Origin: Actinomadura sp. 7K507
GTDB taxonomy: Bacteria; Actinomycetota; Actinomycetes; Streptosporangiales; Streptosporangiaceae
Direction of reading: 5' to 3'
Assembly: GCF_004348425.1 (NCBI RefSeq)
Contig: NZ_SMKK01000058.1
Location: 1-43,263, forward strand
DNA: 43,263 bases
Of this stretch, positions 35,109 to 43,172 are shown piece by piece (position 1 is the first letter of the stretch; the number at the start of each line of letters is the position of its first letter). Below the pieces are notes generated by a model. That model did not search any database. It saw nothing but the letters and a program-made list of their open reading frames with translations, and was not told the origin of the DNA. The position numbers and the translations under genes were made by a program.

Positions 35109-35450
35109 ATGGCGAACGAGGAGGACTGCCGGGCGGCGCTCGGCCGTGTCGCGGCGCGCCTGAAGGAGGTGGACGCCGACCGGTTCGCCGAGCACGTGGT
35201 CGAGCGGACGATCAGCTGCCGCATCCCGGATCTCGGGCTGGCCTACCGCACGCGCCTCCACCAGGGCGGTCTCGACCCGTTCGAGCCCGACGGCGATCAC
35301 GCGGCGGCGCAGGTACGGCTCACCATGGACAGCGACGATCTCATCGCGCTGGCCGACGACGAGCTGAGCCCGGCCAAGGCGTGGGCGGCGGGCCGCCTCA
35401 GGATCGAGGCGAGCATCTTCGACCTGCTCCGCCTGCGCAAGCTCCTCTGA
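35109..35450 (+). CDS. SCP2 sterol-binding-domain-like protein
   Basis: A 113-residue protein whose whole length resembles a short SCP2 lipid-binding domain: RTISCRIPDLGL, VRLTMDSDDLIALADDEL and AWAAGRLRIEASIFDLLRLRKLL fit the last strand-helix pattern of that fold. Such proteins bind a lipid or hydrophobic ligand in the cytoplasm. The ATG at 35109 lies 10 bases after GGGGAACGG; the ribosome site is modest. Divergent from the small acidic gene and convergent with the HAD gene (10-base gap). Confidence 0.75.
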   Translation: MANEEDCRAALGRVAARLKEVDADRFAEHVVERTISCRIPDLGLAYRTRLHQGGLDPFEPDGDHAAAQVRLTMDSDDLIALADDELSPAKAWAAGRLRIEASIFDLLRLRKLL

Positions 35451-35460
35451 CTCCTCCGGG

Positions 35461-36462
35461 TCAGAGCGCGAGGCTCTTCAGGGCGCCTGTGAGGGACTCG
35501 GCGGCCGCCGGTGTGTCGCTCTCCCAGGCGGCGGACGCGAGGGCCCGCAGGCCGTCGTAGGGGTCGCCGGAGCCGGTGACCGTGAAGGCGTCACCGTCGC
35601 GGCGGGCCGTCCAGCCGCGGCAACGGTGGCCGCCGTCCTCGCGGAGGATCTCCGGGTGCGCGGCGAGGAGGCCGGTCAGGTCGCCGGCCAGGTAGGTGGG
35701 GCGCCGGTTCGGCGGGGCCGTGAGGGCCTGCATGGGGCCGGTGACGCCGGTGAAGACGAGGAGGCTGTCGGCGCCCCCGTTGTGGGCGCCCTCGATGTCG
35801 GTGTCCAGGCGGTCGCCGACCACGAGCGGGCGCCTCGCGCCGGTGCGCAGGACCGACTCCTGGTGCAGCGGCCGTTCCGGCTTGCCGGTGACGATCGGCT
35901 CGACGCCGGTGGCGGAGCTGATCACGCGGAGCAGGGAGCCGTTCCCGGGGTGCGGAGGGCCGTCGCCGCCGGGGATCGTGAGGTCGCCGTTCGACCCGAC
36001 GAACAGCGCGCCCATGCTGACGGCCTGCGCGCCCTCGGACAGCAGCCCGTAGCCGATCTCGGGGAAGTAGCCCTGCGCGACGGCGGCGGGACGCCCGGCC
36101 GCGGTCGACACCGGGCGCAGCCCGTGCGCGTACATGGCGTGGCGCAGGCCCATCCCGCCCACGACGAGGACCTCCGAACCCGCGGGCAGCCGCTCGGCGA
36201 GCAGGCGGGCGGCGGCCTGGGCCGAGGTGACCACGTCCTCCGCGTCCGCGGGGACGCCCACGTCCGTGAGCAGCGCCGCGACGGCCGACGGCGTCCGCGA
36301 GGCGTTGTTGGTCACGAACGCCAGCCGCTGCCCCGCCGCGCGGGCCTTGGCGAGCGACTCCGCGGCCGCGGGGACGGGTCTGCGGCCGATGTAGACGACG
36401 CCGTCGAGATCGAGCAGGGCGACGTCGTAGGCCTCGCTCAGGGGGCGGTCGCTGCCCTTCAT
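35461..36462 (-). CDS. HAD-IIA family phosphatase (glycerol-3-phosphate phosphatase-like)
   Basis: A 333-residue haloacid dehalogenase of class IIA. Motif I is LLDLDGVVY (Asp18, Asp20), the Thr motif is FVTNNAS, the Lys motif is VTGKPERPL, and motif IV is VVGDRLDTDI. The cap domain lies between. The M. tuberculosis gene at this position, Rv1692, is a glycerol-3-phosphate phosphatase, and the C-terminal extra domain matches that group. The ATG at 36462 is used because GAGGA lies 5 bases upstream; an ATG 12 bases earlier is possible. Confidence 0.9.
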   Translation of the reverse strand: MKGSDRPLSEAYDVALLDLDGVVYIGRRPVPAAAESLAKARAAGQRLAFVTNNASRTPSAVAALLTDVGVPADAEDVVTSAQAAARLLAERLPAGSEVLVVGGMGLRHAMYAHGLRPVSTAAGRPAAVAQGYFPEIGYGLLSEGAQAVSMGALFVGSNGDLTIPGGDGPPHPGNGSLLRVISSATGVEPIVTGKPERPLHQESVLRTGARRPLVVGDRLDTDIEGAHNGGADSLLVFTGVTGPMQALTAPPNRRPTYLAGDLTGLLAAHPEILREDGGHRCRGWTARRDGDAFTVTGSGDPYDGLRALASAAWESDTPAAAESLTGALKSLAL

Positions 36463-36528
36463 CGTGTTCCTCATGACCGTGATCGTAGGGGAGTTGTTAC
36501 CGACGGGTAAGCGGTGGTTCCGCCCGCG

Positions 36529-36972
36529 TCACCGGCGGAACGCGAGCGTGGCCCTGGCATGGCGCAGCGCCTTCGCGTAGTCCTCGTTCTCCGGGCGCAT
36601 CGCCGCGGCCAGCGCCAGGTGCCGGGCCGCCCCCTCGAAGTCGCCCAGGCGGCTGAGGGACAGCCCGAGACCGAACCGCGCGTAGTCCTCGGCGGGCTCC
36701 TCCTCGACGATCGACTCGAAGCTCTCGGCCGCCGCGCCGAACTGCCGCGTCCCGAACTGGGCGCGGGCGAGCGCCTCGCGGATGCTGTGCGACCACGGCT
36801 CGGCTTCGGCGGCCCTGGCCAGCAACTGCAGCGCGGCGCCGGCACTGCCCGCCCTGAGCAGCTCCAGGCCGCGCGTGTACCACTCGTAGACCCCGCCCTC
36901 CGGCGAGGCTCCATGCTCCCCCGGGTCGTCCCCCGGGGAATCCTCCGGCCTCCCAGGTCCTTGTCGACTCAT
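36529..36972 (-). CDS. small TPR protein
   Basis: A 147-residue protein with a polar N-terminus (about 1-27) followed by about three tetratricopeptide units: VYEWYTRGLELLRAG, then SIREALARAQFGTRQFGAAA, then YARFGLGLSLSRLGDFEGAA. It is the counterpart of Rv1691, which precedes the HAD phosphatase in mycobacteria. A protein-interaction role is expected; the partner is unknown. It is 66 bases upstream of the HAD gene on the same strand. Confidence 0.85.
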   Translation of the reverse strand: MSRQGPGRPEDSPGDDPGEHGASPEGGVYEWYTRGLELLRAGSAGAALQLLARAAEAEPWSHSIREALARAQFGTRQFGAAAESFESIVEEEPAEDYARFGLGLSLSRLGDFEGAARHLALAAAMRPENEDYAKALRHARATLAFRR

Positions 36973-37022
36973 GTGGACCTCCCTCGGAAATCGACCGTAC
37001 CCGCCGCGCCGCGGCTCGCCCG

Positions 37023-38405
37023 ATGGTGATTAGCATGCCCAGAGTGGACGACGACCTCCCCTCCGGCCTCCCGCCGGAAGAGTTCAGCGCCCGGATCTTC
37101 GGGACGGCGGAGCCGCGGACCGGCCGCGGCCTGGAACTGGCGCCGTTCCGCGGCGTCCGCTTCGTCCCCGGGGTCGCGGGCGACCTGGCGTCGGTGACCA
37201 TGCCCCCGTACGACCTGATCGACGACGCGGCGGCCATGCGGCTGCTGGCGGGCGGCGGGCACAACATCGTCCGGCTCAACCTGCCGCGCGCCGCCGGGGA
37301 GAGCTACGGCACGGCGGGCGAGCGGCTGCGCCGCTGGCTGGACGAGGGCGCCCTCGCGACCGACCCCGACCCGGCCCTGTACGTCTACGAGGCGGCCCGG
37401 GACGGCACGGTCCTGCAACGCGGCCTGATCGGCGCCGTGGGGCTGCGCGCGGAGTCCGAGGGGGTCGTGCTGCCGCACGAGAACGTCTTCCCCGGACCGG
37501 TCCGCGACCGGCTCGCGCTGATGACGGCCGCCGACGCCAACCTGGAACCGATCTTCCTGCTGTACGGGGGCGGCGGCGACGCGGCCCGGGTCGTCGACGG
37601 CGCGGCCGCCGAAGAGCCCCTGACGGAATTCCGCGCCGACGACGGGCTCACACACCGGCTGTGGCGCATCACCGACCCGTCCGCGCATGCGCGCGTGGCC
37701 GCCGACCTTCACGACAAGCGGGCCCTCATCGCCGACGGCCACCACCGCTACGCCACCTATCGCGCCCTTCAGGCGCGTCGCCACGCCGCCGGCGACGGCT
37801 CCGGGCCCTGGGACTCCGGTCTGGCGCTGCTGGTCGATTCCACGCGGTATCCGCCGCACCTGGGCGCGATCCACCGGGTTCTGCCGGACCTCCGTCCAAG
37901 CGACGCGATCGAACAGGCACGCAAGGTCTTCCGTGTCACCGACTTCCTGGACGAGGCTGACGCGCTCGAAGCGCTCGCCGACGCACCTCGGCCCGCGTTC
38001 CTCCTGGGTGGAGACGACGTCCTGCACCTCCTCACGAACCCCGATCCAGACGCGCTGAGCCGCTCCATGCCGTCGGAGCACTCGGCACGCTGGCAACGGC
38101 TCGACACCGCCGTCCTCGACCACCTCCTCATCGGGGACGTGTGGGACGTCCCCGAGACCGAGGACGCGATCGAGGTGGTGCACGACGACCCGTCCGCCGC
38201 CATAGCGCGGGCCCGGCGCACCGGCGGTACCGCCGTCATCCTGAACCCCCTCGACGTCGACGACGTCCTGGCCGTCGCGGGAGAGGGCGAGCGCGTCCCT
38301 CGCAAATCCACGTCCTTCGGACCGAAACCACGCACGGGCCTCGTCCTGCGCCTCCTCGGCCCCGAAGCCGGCCCGGTGGCCCGCGAAGCCCGCCGGGAAC
38401 GATGA
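37023..38405 (+). CDS. DUF1015 (SerK-like) family protein
   Basis: About 460 residues. Family marks are ELAPFRGVRFVPGVAGDL, MPPYDLID, HNIVRLNLP, a central IADGHHRYATYRAL motif and a C-terminal RVPRKSTSFGPKPRTGLVLR. DUF1015 is related to the archaeal ADP-dependent serine kinase SerK, but activity in bacteria is not established. The start is uncertain: ATG 37023, ATG 37035 or GTG 37044 are all in frame, and none has a good ribosome site; a TTAGCAT box suggests that a leaderless GTG 37044 is possible. Followed 7 bases later by an MBL gene. Confidence 0.85.
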   Translation: MVISMPRVDDDLPSGLPPEEFSARIFGTAEPRTGRGLELAPFRGVRFVPGVAGDLASVTMPPYDLIDDAAAMRLLAGGGHNIVRLNLPRAAGESYGTAGERLRRWLDEGALATDPDPALYVYEAARDGTVLQRGLIGAVGLRAESEGVVLPHENVFPGPVRDRLALMTAADANLEPIFLLYGGGGDAARVVDGAAAEEPLTEFRADDGLTHRLWRITDPSAHARVAADLHDKRALIADGHHRYATYRALQARRHAAGDGSGPWDSGLALLVDSTRYPPHLGAIHRVLPDLRPSDAIEQARKVFRVTDFLDEADALEALADAPRPAFLLGGDDVLHLLTNPDPDALSRSMPSEHSARWQRLDTAVLDHLLIGDVWDVPETEDAIEVVHDDPSAAIARARRTGGTAVILNPLDVDDVLAVAGEGERVPRKSTSFGPKPRTGLVLRLLGPEAGPVAREARRER

Positions 38406-38412
38406 TCGGAGT

Positions 38413-39351
38413 ATGGACATCACGAACACGATCACGCCGCTCGGCGGGGACGTCTACGAGATCGACACGCGGATGGCCGGATACTCCGGAATCACCGCCG
38501 GCTACCTGATCATGTCCGACCGGCCATGCCTGGTGGAGCCGGGCACGTCCGGCTCGGCGCCCGTCGTGCAGGCGGCACTGCGGCAGATGGGCGTCGGCCC
38601 GGCCGACCTGGCGAGCGTGGTCGTGACCCACATCCACCTGGACCATGCCGGCGGTGTCGGCGACATCGCGCGGATGTACCCGCGCGCCGAGGTCGTCGTC
38701 CACGAGAAGGGCGCCCGTCACCTGGCGGACCCGTCCCGCCTCATGCGCAGCGCCCGCATGGTGTACGGGGACGCCCTCGACACGCTCTTCGGCGAGCTGA
38801 AGCCGACGGACGCGGCGCGCATCCGGTCCGTCGAGGACACCGGCGTCGTCGACCTCGGCGGCGGGCGGCGGCTGGAGTCGCACTACTCCCCCGGCCACGC
38901 CAAACACCACGTCGGGCTGATGGACTCCCAGACCGGCGACCTCTACGTCGGCGACGCCGCCGGGATCTACATCCCCGAGACCGCGGACGTGAAGCCCGCG
39001 ACGCCACCGCCGGACTTCGACCTCGACACCGCCCTGGCGTCGATCGGCAAGTTCCGGTCGCTGGGACCGCAACGGCTGCTGTTCGCGCACTACGGCCCCG
39101 TGACCGAGGTCGGCGACACGCTCGAACGGTCGGCGGAGGAGCTGCGGATCTGGGTGGACGCCGTCCGCGACGCCAACGACCAGGGCCTCGACCTCGACCA
39201 CGCCGTCGCGATGGTCGTCGACCGCACCAAGGACCGCTACGCCATCACCGCCGACGACGCCGACCCCGATCTCGCCGCCAAGTACGAGGTGCTGAACAGC
39301 GCGGAAAGCAACGTCGCCGGCATCATGCACGCCCTGAACAAGAACACCTGA
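38413..39351 (+). CDS. MBL-fold metallo-hydrolase
   Basis: A 312-residue enzyme with the complete motif THIHLDHAGG near residue 75, SPGHAKHH, VGDAAGIY and FAHYG. The lactonase/quorum-quenching-like and glyoxalase-like branches share these motifs, so the substrate is open. It begins 7 bases after the DUF1015 stop and is probably translated from the same mRNA; its own ribosome site (GGAG) is too close to be typical. It is the fourth MBL protein in the window. Confidence 0.87.
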   Translation: MDITNTITPLGGDVYEIDTRMAGYSGITAGYLIMSDRPCLVEPGTSGSAPVVQAALRQMGVGPADLASVVVTHIHLDHAGGVGDIARMYPRAEVVVHEKGARHLADPSRLMRSARMVYGDALDTLFGELKPTDAARIRSVEDTGVVDLGGGRRLESHYSPGHAKHHVGLMDSQTGDLYVGDAAGIYIPETADVKPATPPPDFDLDTALASIGKFRSLGPQRLLFAHYGPVTEVGDTLERSAEELRIWVDAVRDANDQGLDLDHAVAMVVDRTKDRYAITADDADPDLAAKYEVLNSAESNVAGIMHALNKNT

Positions 39352-39370
39352 CGGCCTCCCGCGGGCCGGT

Positions 39371-40537
39371 TCAGCGGCGGAAGGGGCCGGTCACCTCGAA
39401 CGTGTGGCCGTCCGTCCCGGCGATGAATCCGCTCTTGCCGCGCTGGGACGAGAAGTAGAGGCGTGAGCCGTCCGGGGTGAAGGCCGGGCCGGTGATCTCC
39501 GAATCGTCGTGGCCGAGGAGGCGCAGGAACGGCGTGACGATCCCGTCCGGGGTGATGAGGTTGATCTCCATGTTGTCGCCGTCCTCCGCGACGTAGAGGT
39601 CCCCGGACGACGTGGCGGTCAGATTGTCGACGCCGTGCAGGGGCGCCTCTCCCTCGGTGACGAGGTCGTCGTCGTAGACGATGTCCAGACGCTCGGCCGC
39701 CGCGTCGTACGCCCAAACACGGCCGTCGCCCTTGGTGGTGAAGTAGCAGATGCCACGCGTGTAGTGGCAGCCTTCGCCGCCGTCGAAGTGCATCGCCTCC
39801 GCCACCTGCTCACGGGTCGCGGTAAGCCAGAACTCCGGATTGGGCACCTTCGCCCACTGGACGGGACCCGTCCCGGAGCCGACCAGCACTTCGAGCGTCC
39901 CGGACGACAGGTCGCCCCAAGTCCGCGGCCGGAACCGGTAGAAACAGCCGTCGGACTGGTCTTCGGTGAGGTAGATGACCTTCCGCTCAGGGTCGGACGC
40001 CGCGGCCTCGTGCTTGAACCTGCCCATCGCCGGACGTGCCGCGGCCGAGTCCTCACCGCGCGGGTCCGTCTCCCACACGAGGCCCAGGTCGTGCTCCTCG
40101 CACGACAGCCACGTGTTCCATGGCGTCGCCCCACCGGCACAGTTCAACGTGGTGCCGTTCAGGGTCCGGTAGGCGGACGTCACCCTGCCGGACGCGTCGA
40201 ACCGCAGGGCGGACACACCGCCCACGATCGGGACCTCCGAGTTGCTGGCGTAGATCCAGCCGTCCCCGTCGGGGAAGCACGCACCGCCGTCGGGCGCCGG
40301 GTGCCAGGTGTACCTCGTCCCTTCGACGCGCCTGAGCGAACGCGCCACGATCCGGCTGGTGAATCCCTCCGGCAACTGCAGGCCGTTGCCGTCCGCGGCC
40401 TGCAGCGGGCCGTACGGGCTCGGGCCGGGCTGCGCGGGACCCGCGGCGAAGGCCTGCTGCCACAGGGCGCCTGAGAAGGCCGCGGTGCCGCCGGCGACGG
40501 CGGTGGCACGCAGGAACATACGACGGTTCAGGGGCAT
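39371..40537 (-). CDS. PhoX/DUF839 family secreted beta-propeller protein
   Basis: The 388-residue protein resembles PhoX-type alkaline phosphatases (DUF839): repeated GGATPWNTWLSCEEH, YLTEDQSDGCFYRF and AMHFDGGEGCHYTRGICYF blades. The N-terminus, MPLNRRMFLRATAVAGG, carries twin arginines before a hydrophobic stretch and an ALWQQAFAAG cleavage region, so Tat export is likely. PhoX binds calcium and iron; metal ligands were not checked individually. An AGGAG ribosome site precedes the ATG. A promoter and an 18-bp palindrome lie upstream. Confidence 0.85.
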   Translation of the reverse strand: MPLNRRMFLRATAVAGGTAAFSGALWQQAFAAGPAQPGPSPYGPLQAADGNGLQLPEGFTSRIVARSLRRVEGTRYTWHPAPDGGACFPDGDGWIYASNSEVPIVGGVSALRFDASGRVTSAYRTLNGTTLNCAGGATPWNTWLSCEEHDLGLVWETDPRGEDSAAARPAMGRFKHEAAASDPERKVIYLTEDQSDGCFYRFRPRTWGDLSSGTLEVLVGSGTGPVQWAKVPNPEFWLTATREQVAEAMHFDGGEGCHYTRGICYFTTKGDGRVWAYDAAAERLDIVYDDDLVTEGEAPLHGVDNLTATSSGDLYVAEDGDNMEINLITPDGIVTPFLRLLGHDDSEITGPAFTPDGSRLYFSSQRGKSGFIAGTDGHTFEVTGPFRR

Positions 40538-40559
40538 GACACTCCTAGGAGTCGATCAT

Positions 40560-40577
40560 CGCCGGACATGTCCGGCG
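40560..40577 (-). promoter_or_regulatory. 18-bp perfect palindrome in the phoX-like leader
   Basis: CGCCGGACATGTCCGGCG is perfectly self-complementary and lies about 22 bases before the start, downstream of the predicted transcription start. A smaller palindrome, ACTCCTAGGAGT (40541-40552), holds the ribosome site. The first suits a dimeric repressor or an RNA hairpin. Confidence 0.45.
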
Positions 40578-40600
40578 CCCCCGAACGGCGCGATCCCGTG

Positions 40601-40630
40601 AATATCGAGCGAAACCTACCCGCCAGTCAA
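40601..40630 (-). promoter_or_regulatory. sigma-70-like promoter of the phoX-like gene
   Basis: On the minus strand TTGACT (40630-40625) is followed after 18 bases by GATATT (40606-40601). Transcription would start near 40594, giving a leader of about 57 bases that contains the 18-bp palindrome. The -10 box is only a fair match. Confidence 0.45.
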
Positions 40631-40640
40631 GTAGGCCGCG

Positions 40641-42776
40641 TCATTCGGCCTGAGGCGGCCGCTCCCCGTCGACGGGCTTCGGCTCCAGAAACACCGCGGG
40701 AACCTCCGGCGCCTCGTCCTCTGCCGCCTCCGCGACCTCGGACCCGGCATCCATGAACACGATGTCCGTCGCCGACCCCGCCTCCGAGCCGGCCTCACCC
40801 GGCTCGGCACTCTCCTGCTCCGTGACGGCACTGCCCCCGGAGGCCGTCTCCTCAGGCTGGACGGCCTCTCCCTCCGGGAGAGTTTCCTCCCCGGCGACGG
40901 CCCTGTCACCCAGGCCGCCCTCGTCGCCCTCGGCGCCTTCCCCGTCCGAGACGGCACGAGTGTCCGAGGCGGACTCCTGACTCTGGACGGGTCCCGTTTC
41001 GGGGAGAGCGTCCTTCGCAGGGACGGCCTCGTCACTCTGGGCGGCTCCCTGCCCTGAGGCGGCTTCGTCGCTCTGGGCGGCTTCCTGCCCTGGAGCGGCT
41101 TCGTCGCTCTGGGCGGCTTCCTGCCCTGGAGCGGCTTCCTGCCCTGGAGCGGCTTCGTCGCCCGGGACCTCGCCCTTCCGAACGGCTTCGCCTGTCCGGA
41201 CGGCTACGTCTCCCGGGGCGGTCTCGTGATCCGGGGCCGTCAGGGCCTCGGGGAGGGCGGCGCTTTCGAGGTCTTCCGCCTCGGGCGCATGCTCGTTGAG
41301 CTCGTCCTCTTCGGTATCGACGATGTGCAGGCCCTCGAGTTCGGCGTACCGTTCGGCGGCGTCGGTCTCGCCGTCCCGGTCCGCCGCCGCGGCGCGCGCG
41401 AACCAATCGGACGCCTCGTCCTCCCGGCCCGCCTCCACCAGTGCGTCGGCGTAGGCGTAGAACAGCCGCATGGACCACGGCCGGAGCCGCCTGTCGCGAA
41501 GCTCGGGGATCTGCAGCGTCACCACGGCCGCGTCCTGCTGCCCCAGGTCGCGGCGCACGCCCGACTCGACGATGCGGAGCTCGACGCGTCCCATCGGGGC
41601 GAGCTGCGCGGCCTCAGCCGACTTGATCAGGTCCAGGGCGCGTTCCGGGCGGCCGAGGCCGCGCTCGCAGTCGGCCATCACCGGCAGGTACGAGACGTCG
41701 CCGGCACTGAGCCGCCGCGCGGCCCGCAGCTCGGCGAGCGCCTCGGCCCATTCGCCCGCGTGGTAGGCGGCGATCCCGGCCGCCTCACGGACGACACCCA
41801 CCCGCGACGCGAGCCGCCGCGCGGTGCGCGCATGCTTGTAGGCCCGCTCGGGCTCCTCCTCGCCGAGCCGCCCGGCCATCACGAGATGGCGGGCGACCTT
41901 CGCGGCCAGTTCCTTCGGCAGCGTCCGCAGCTCGGCGCGGGCATCCGCGTCCAGTTCCTCGCCGGTGACGTCTTCGGGCAGGATCGGGTCGTCGTGCACC
42001 GGGGCGGGACGCTCGCGCTCCTCCGGCCGGGCCCGCCGGTCAGGGCGGTCGCGACGCGGTCCGGAGGGCCGTCCGCCGGCGTCCTGTGGGCGCTTGGGCC
42101 CGCCGCGCCCCTTGAAGGGCCTTTCGCGGTCTCCCGGACGTCCTTCGCGCTTGCCCTCGAAACGGCGGCCGCCGGGACGGCGCTCGTCCCGCCCGCCACG
42201 GGCGTCGCGCTCCGACGGCCGGCGATCGCGCTGACCTCCGTCAGACCGCCGTTCTCCCTGACCGCTACCGGCCGGGCGCCCGCCTGGCCGTCCTTCACGA
42301 CGCGGTCCGCCGCCCTGGGCGGGACGAGGGCCACGAGGTCCCGGACTGCGCCCTTCGCGGCGCTCCCCGCCCTGACCGCCGCGGGGCCCGCCGGATCCGC
42401 CTTCCCGCCGCTCACCACGTGGACCGCTGAAGCGACCTTCCCGACGGTCGTCCGAGCGTCCCTCGCGGGATTCGGTGCGCCGATCGTCCGAGCGTTTGAA
42501 GGGACGCCCGGGTTTCCGGTCATCGCGCTTACCGGGCGCATCCCGATCCTTGTCCTTCCAGCCGCCGCCTCCAGGACGACCGCTTCCGCCTCCAGGACGG
42601 CCACCGCCGCCTCCGGGACGACCGCTTCCGCCTTGCGGGCCGCTCCGCTTACGGTCCCCGGGGCCACCCGGACCGCCACGAGCGCCGCCGCCACGACGGG
42701 CAGGCGTGTTCCGCCCCCCGTTACCGTCCCGCCGCCCGCGGTTGTCGTCGCTACGGCCGTCCTCTTCCGCGCTCAT
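40641..42776 (-). CDS. Arg/Gly-rich TPR protein with acidic repeat tail
   Basis: A 711-residue protein in three parts. Residues 1 to about 265 are Arg/Gly/Pro/Asp low complexity with many RGG and GRPGG units, as in RNA-binding disordered regions. Residues of about 270-500 are helical TPR-like repeats (KHARTARRLASRVGVV, AYHAGEWAEALAELRAARRL, ALDLIKSAEAAQL). The rest is a long acidic tail with 12-residue repeats (GQEAAQSDEAAP type). The ATG at 42776 is chosen as the start. It is the first gene after the rRNA operon on the same strand. Role unknown; RNA or ribosome contact is inferred from composition and place. Confidence 0.75.
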   Translation of the reverse strand: MSAEEDGRSDDNRGRRDGNGGRNTPARRGGGARGGPGGPGDRKRSGPQGGSGRPGGGGGRPGGGSGRPGGGGWKDKDRDAPGKRDDRKPGRPFKRSDDRRTESREGRSDDRREGRFSGPRGERREGGSGGPRGGQGGERREGRSPGPRGPRPAQGGGPRREGRPGGRPAGSGQGERRSDGGQRDRRPSERDARGGRDERRPGGRRFEGKREGRPGDRERPFKGRGGPKRPQDAGGRPSGPRRDRPDRRARPEERERPAPVHDDPILPEDVTGEELDADARAELRTLPKELAAKVARHLVMAGRLGEEEPERAYKHARTARRLASRVGVVREAAGIAAYHAGEWAEALAELRAARRLSAGDVSYLPVMADCERGLGRPERALDLIKSAEAAQLAPMGRVELRIVESGVRRDLGQQDAAVVTLQIPELRDRRLRPWSMRLFYAYADALVEAGREDEASDWFARAAAADRDGETDAAERYAELEGLHIVDTEEDELNEHAPEAEDLESAALPEALTAPDHETAPGDVAVRTGEAVRKGEVPGDEAAPGQEAAPGQEAAQSDEAAPGQEAAQSDEAASGQGAAQSDEAVPAKDALPETGPVQSQESASDTRAVSDGEGAEGDEGGLGDRAVAGEETLPEGEAVQPEETASGGSAVTEQESAEPGEAGSEAGSATDIVFMDAGSEVAEAAEDEAPEVPAVFLEPKPVDGERPPQAE
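41023..41148 (-). repeat. 36-bp tandem repeat inside the acidic tail
   Basis: Two copies, 41059-41094 and 41095-41130, are identical; a diverged copy precedes them (41023-41058), and an 18-base half copy follows (41131-41148). The repeat encodes 12 residues, alternating GQEA and QSDEA units, so copy number can vary without shifting frame. Confidence 0.85.
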
Positions 42777-42846
42777 CACGTCCGTCACTGTTCTTGAAGG
42801 TGGTTCCGTGGACACTCGCAGCCTACTTTGCAGCACCACGACATGC

Positions 42847-42883
42847 GTCGAGGGCCGCCCCGCAAATCGGGGCGACCCTCGAC
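42847..42883 (-). terminator. rRNA operon terminator hairpin
   Basis: GTCGAGGG(T/C)CGCCCCG pairs with its complement around a short AT-rich loop, giving a stem of about 16 bp with one mismatch. It lies just beyond the 5S rRNA on the transcribed side. The strong stem and its position indicate the operon terminator; no long U-tract is present. Confidence 0.8.
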
Positions 42884-42891
42884 CAATTCAA

Positions 42892-43009
42892 GTCCGGCGG
42901 TGTCCTACTCTCCCACACAGTCTCCCGTGCAGTACCATCGGCGCTGAAGGGCTTAACTTCCGGGTTCGGGATGGGACCGGGTGTTTCCCCCTCGCCAAAA
43001 CCACCGAAC
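42892..43009 (-). rRNA. rrf: 5S ribosomal RNA
   Basis: The minus strand reads TTCGGTGGTTTTGGCGAGGG, continues with AACACCCGGTCCCATCCCGAAC and GGAAGTTAAGCCC, then GCGCCGATGGTACTGC, and ends with GGGAGAGTAGGACACCGCC. The terminal stem (TTCGGTGGT with ACCGCCGGA) closes it at about 117 bases. Exact ends could shift by one or two bases. Confidence 0.95.
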
Positions 43010-43172
43010 GACCAACCCCCAGACACCCACCAACCAGCGGCGGGTGCGGGAAGACTCGTCCGAGCAGCCAAAGCTCGGCAATTCTATAGGTGCGGGTGCC
43101 CAGTTGTTTTCTGGGAACCACACAGGGACGCGAACACTCATGCAGCGATTTGGATTGAACGTTGTGTGTGTT
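43010..43172 (-). other. 23S-5S internal transcribed spacer
   Basis: 163 bases with no gene. A small hairpin (TTGAAC with GTTCAA) begins directly after the 23S end, and a GC-rich segment with CACCC/GGGTG arms precedes the 5S. These are probably rRNA processing structures; no tRNA was found. Confidence 0.7.

Noticed and set aside
42820..42843. TGTCG...TAGGCT upstream of the RGG-TPR gene as a second PafBC promoter
   Set aside because: The gap is 10 bases, not 8, and flanking bases match poorly.
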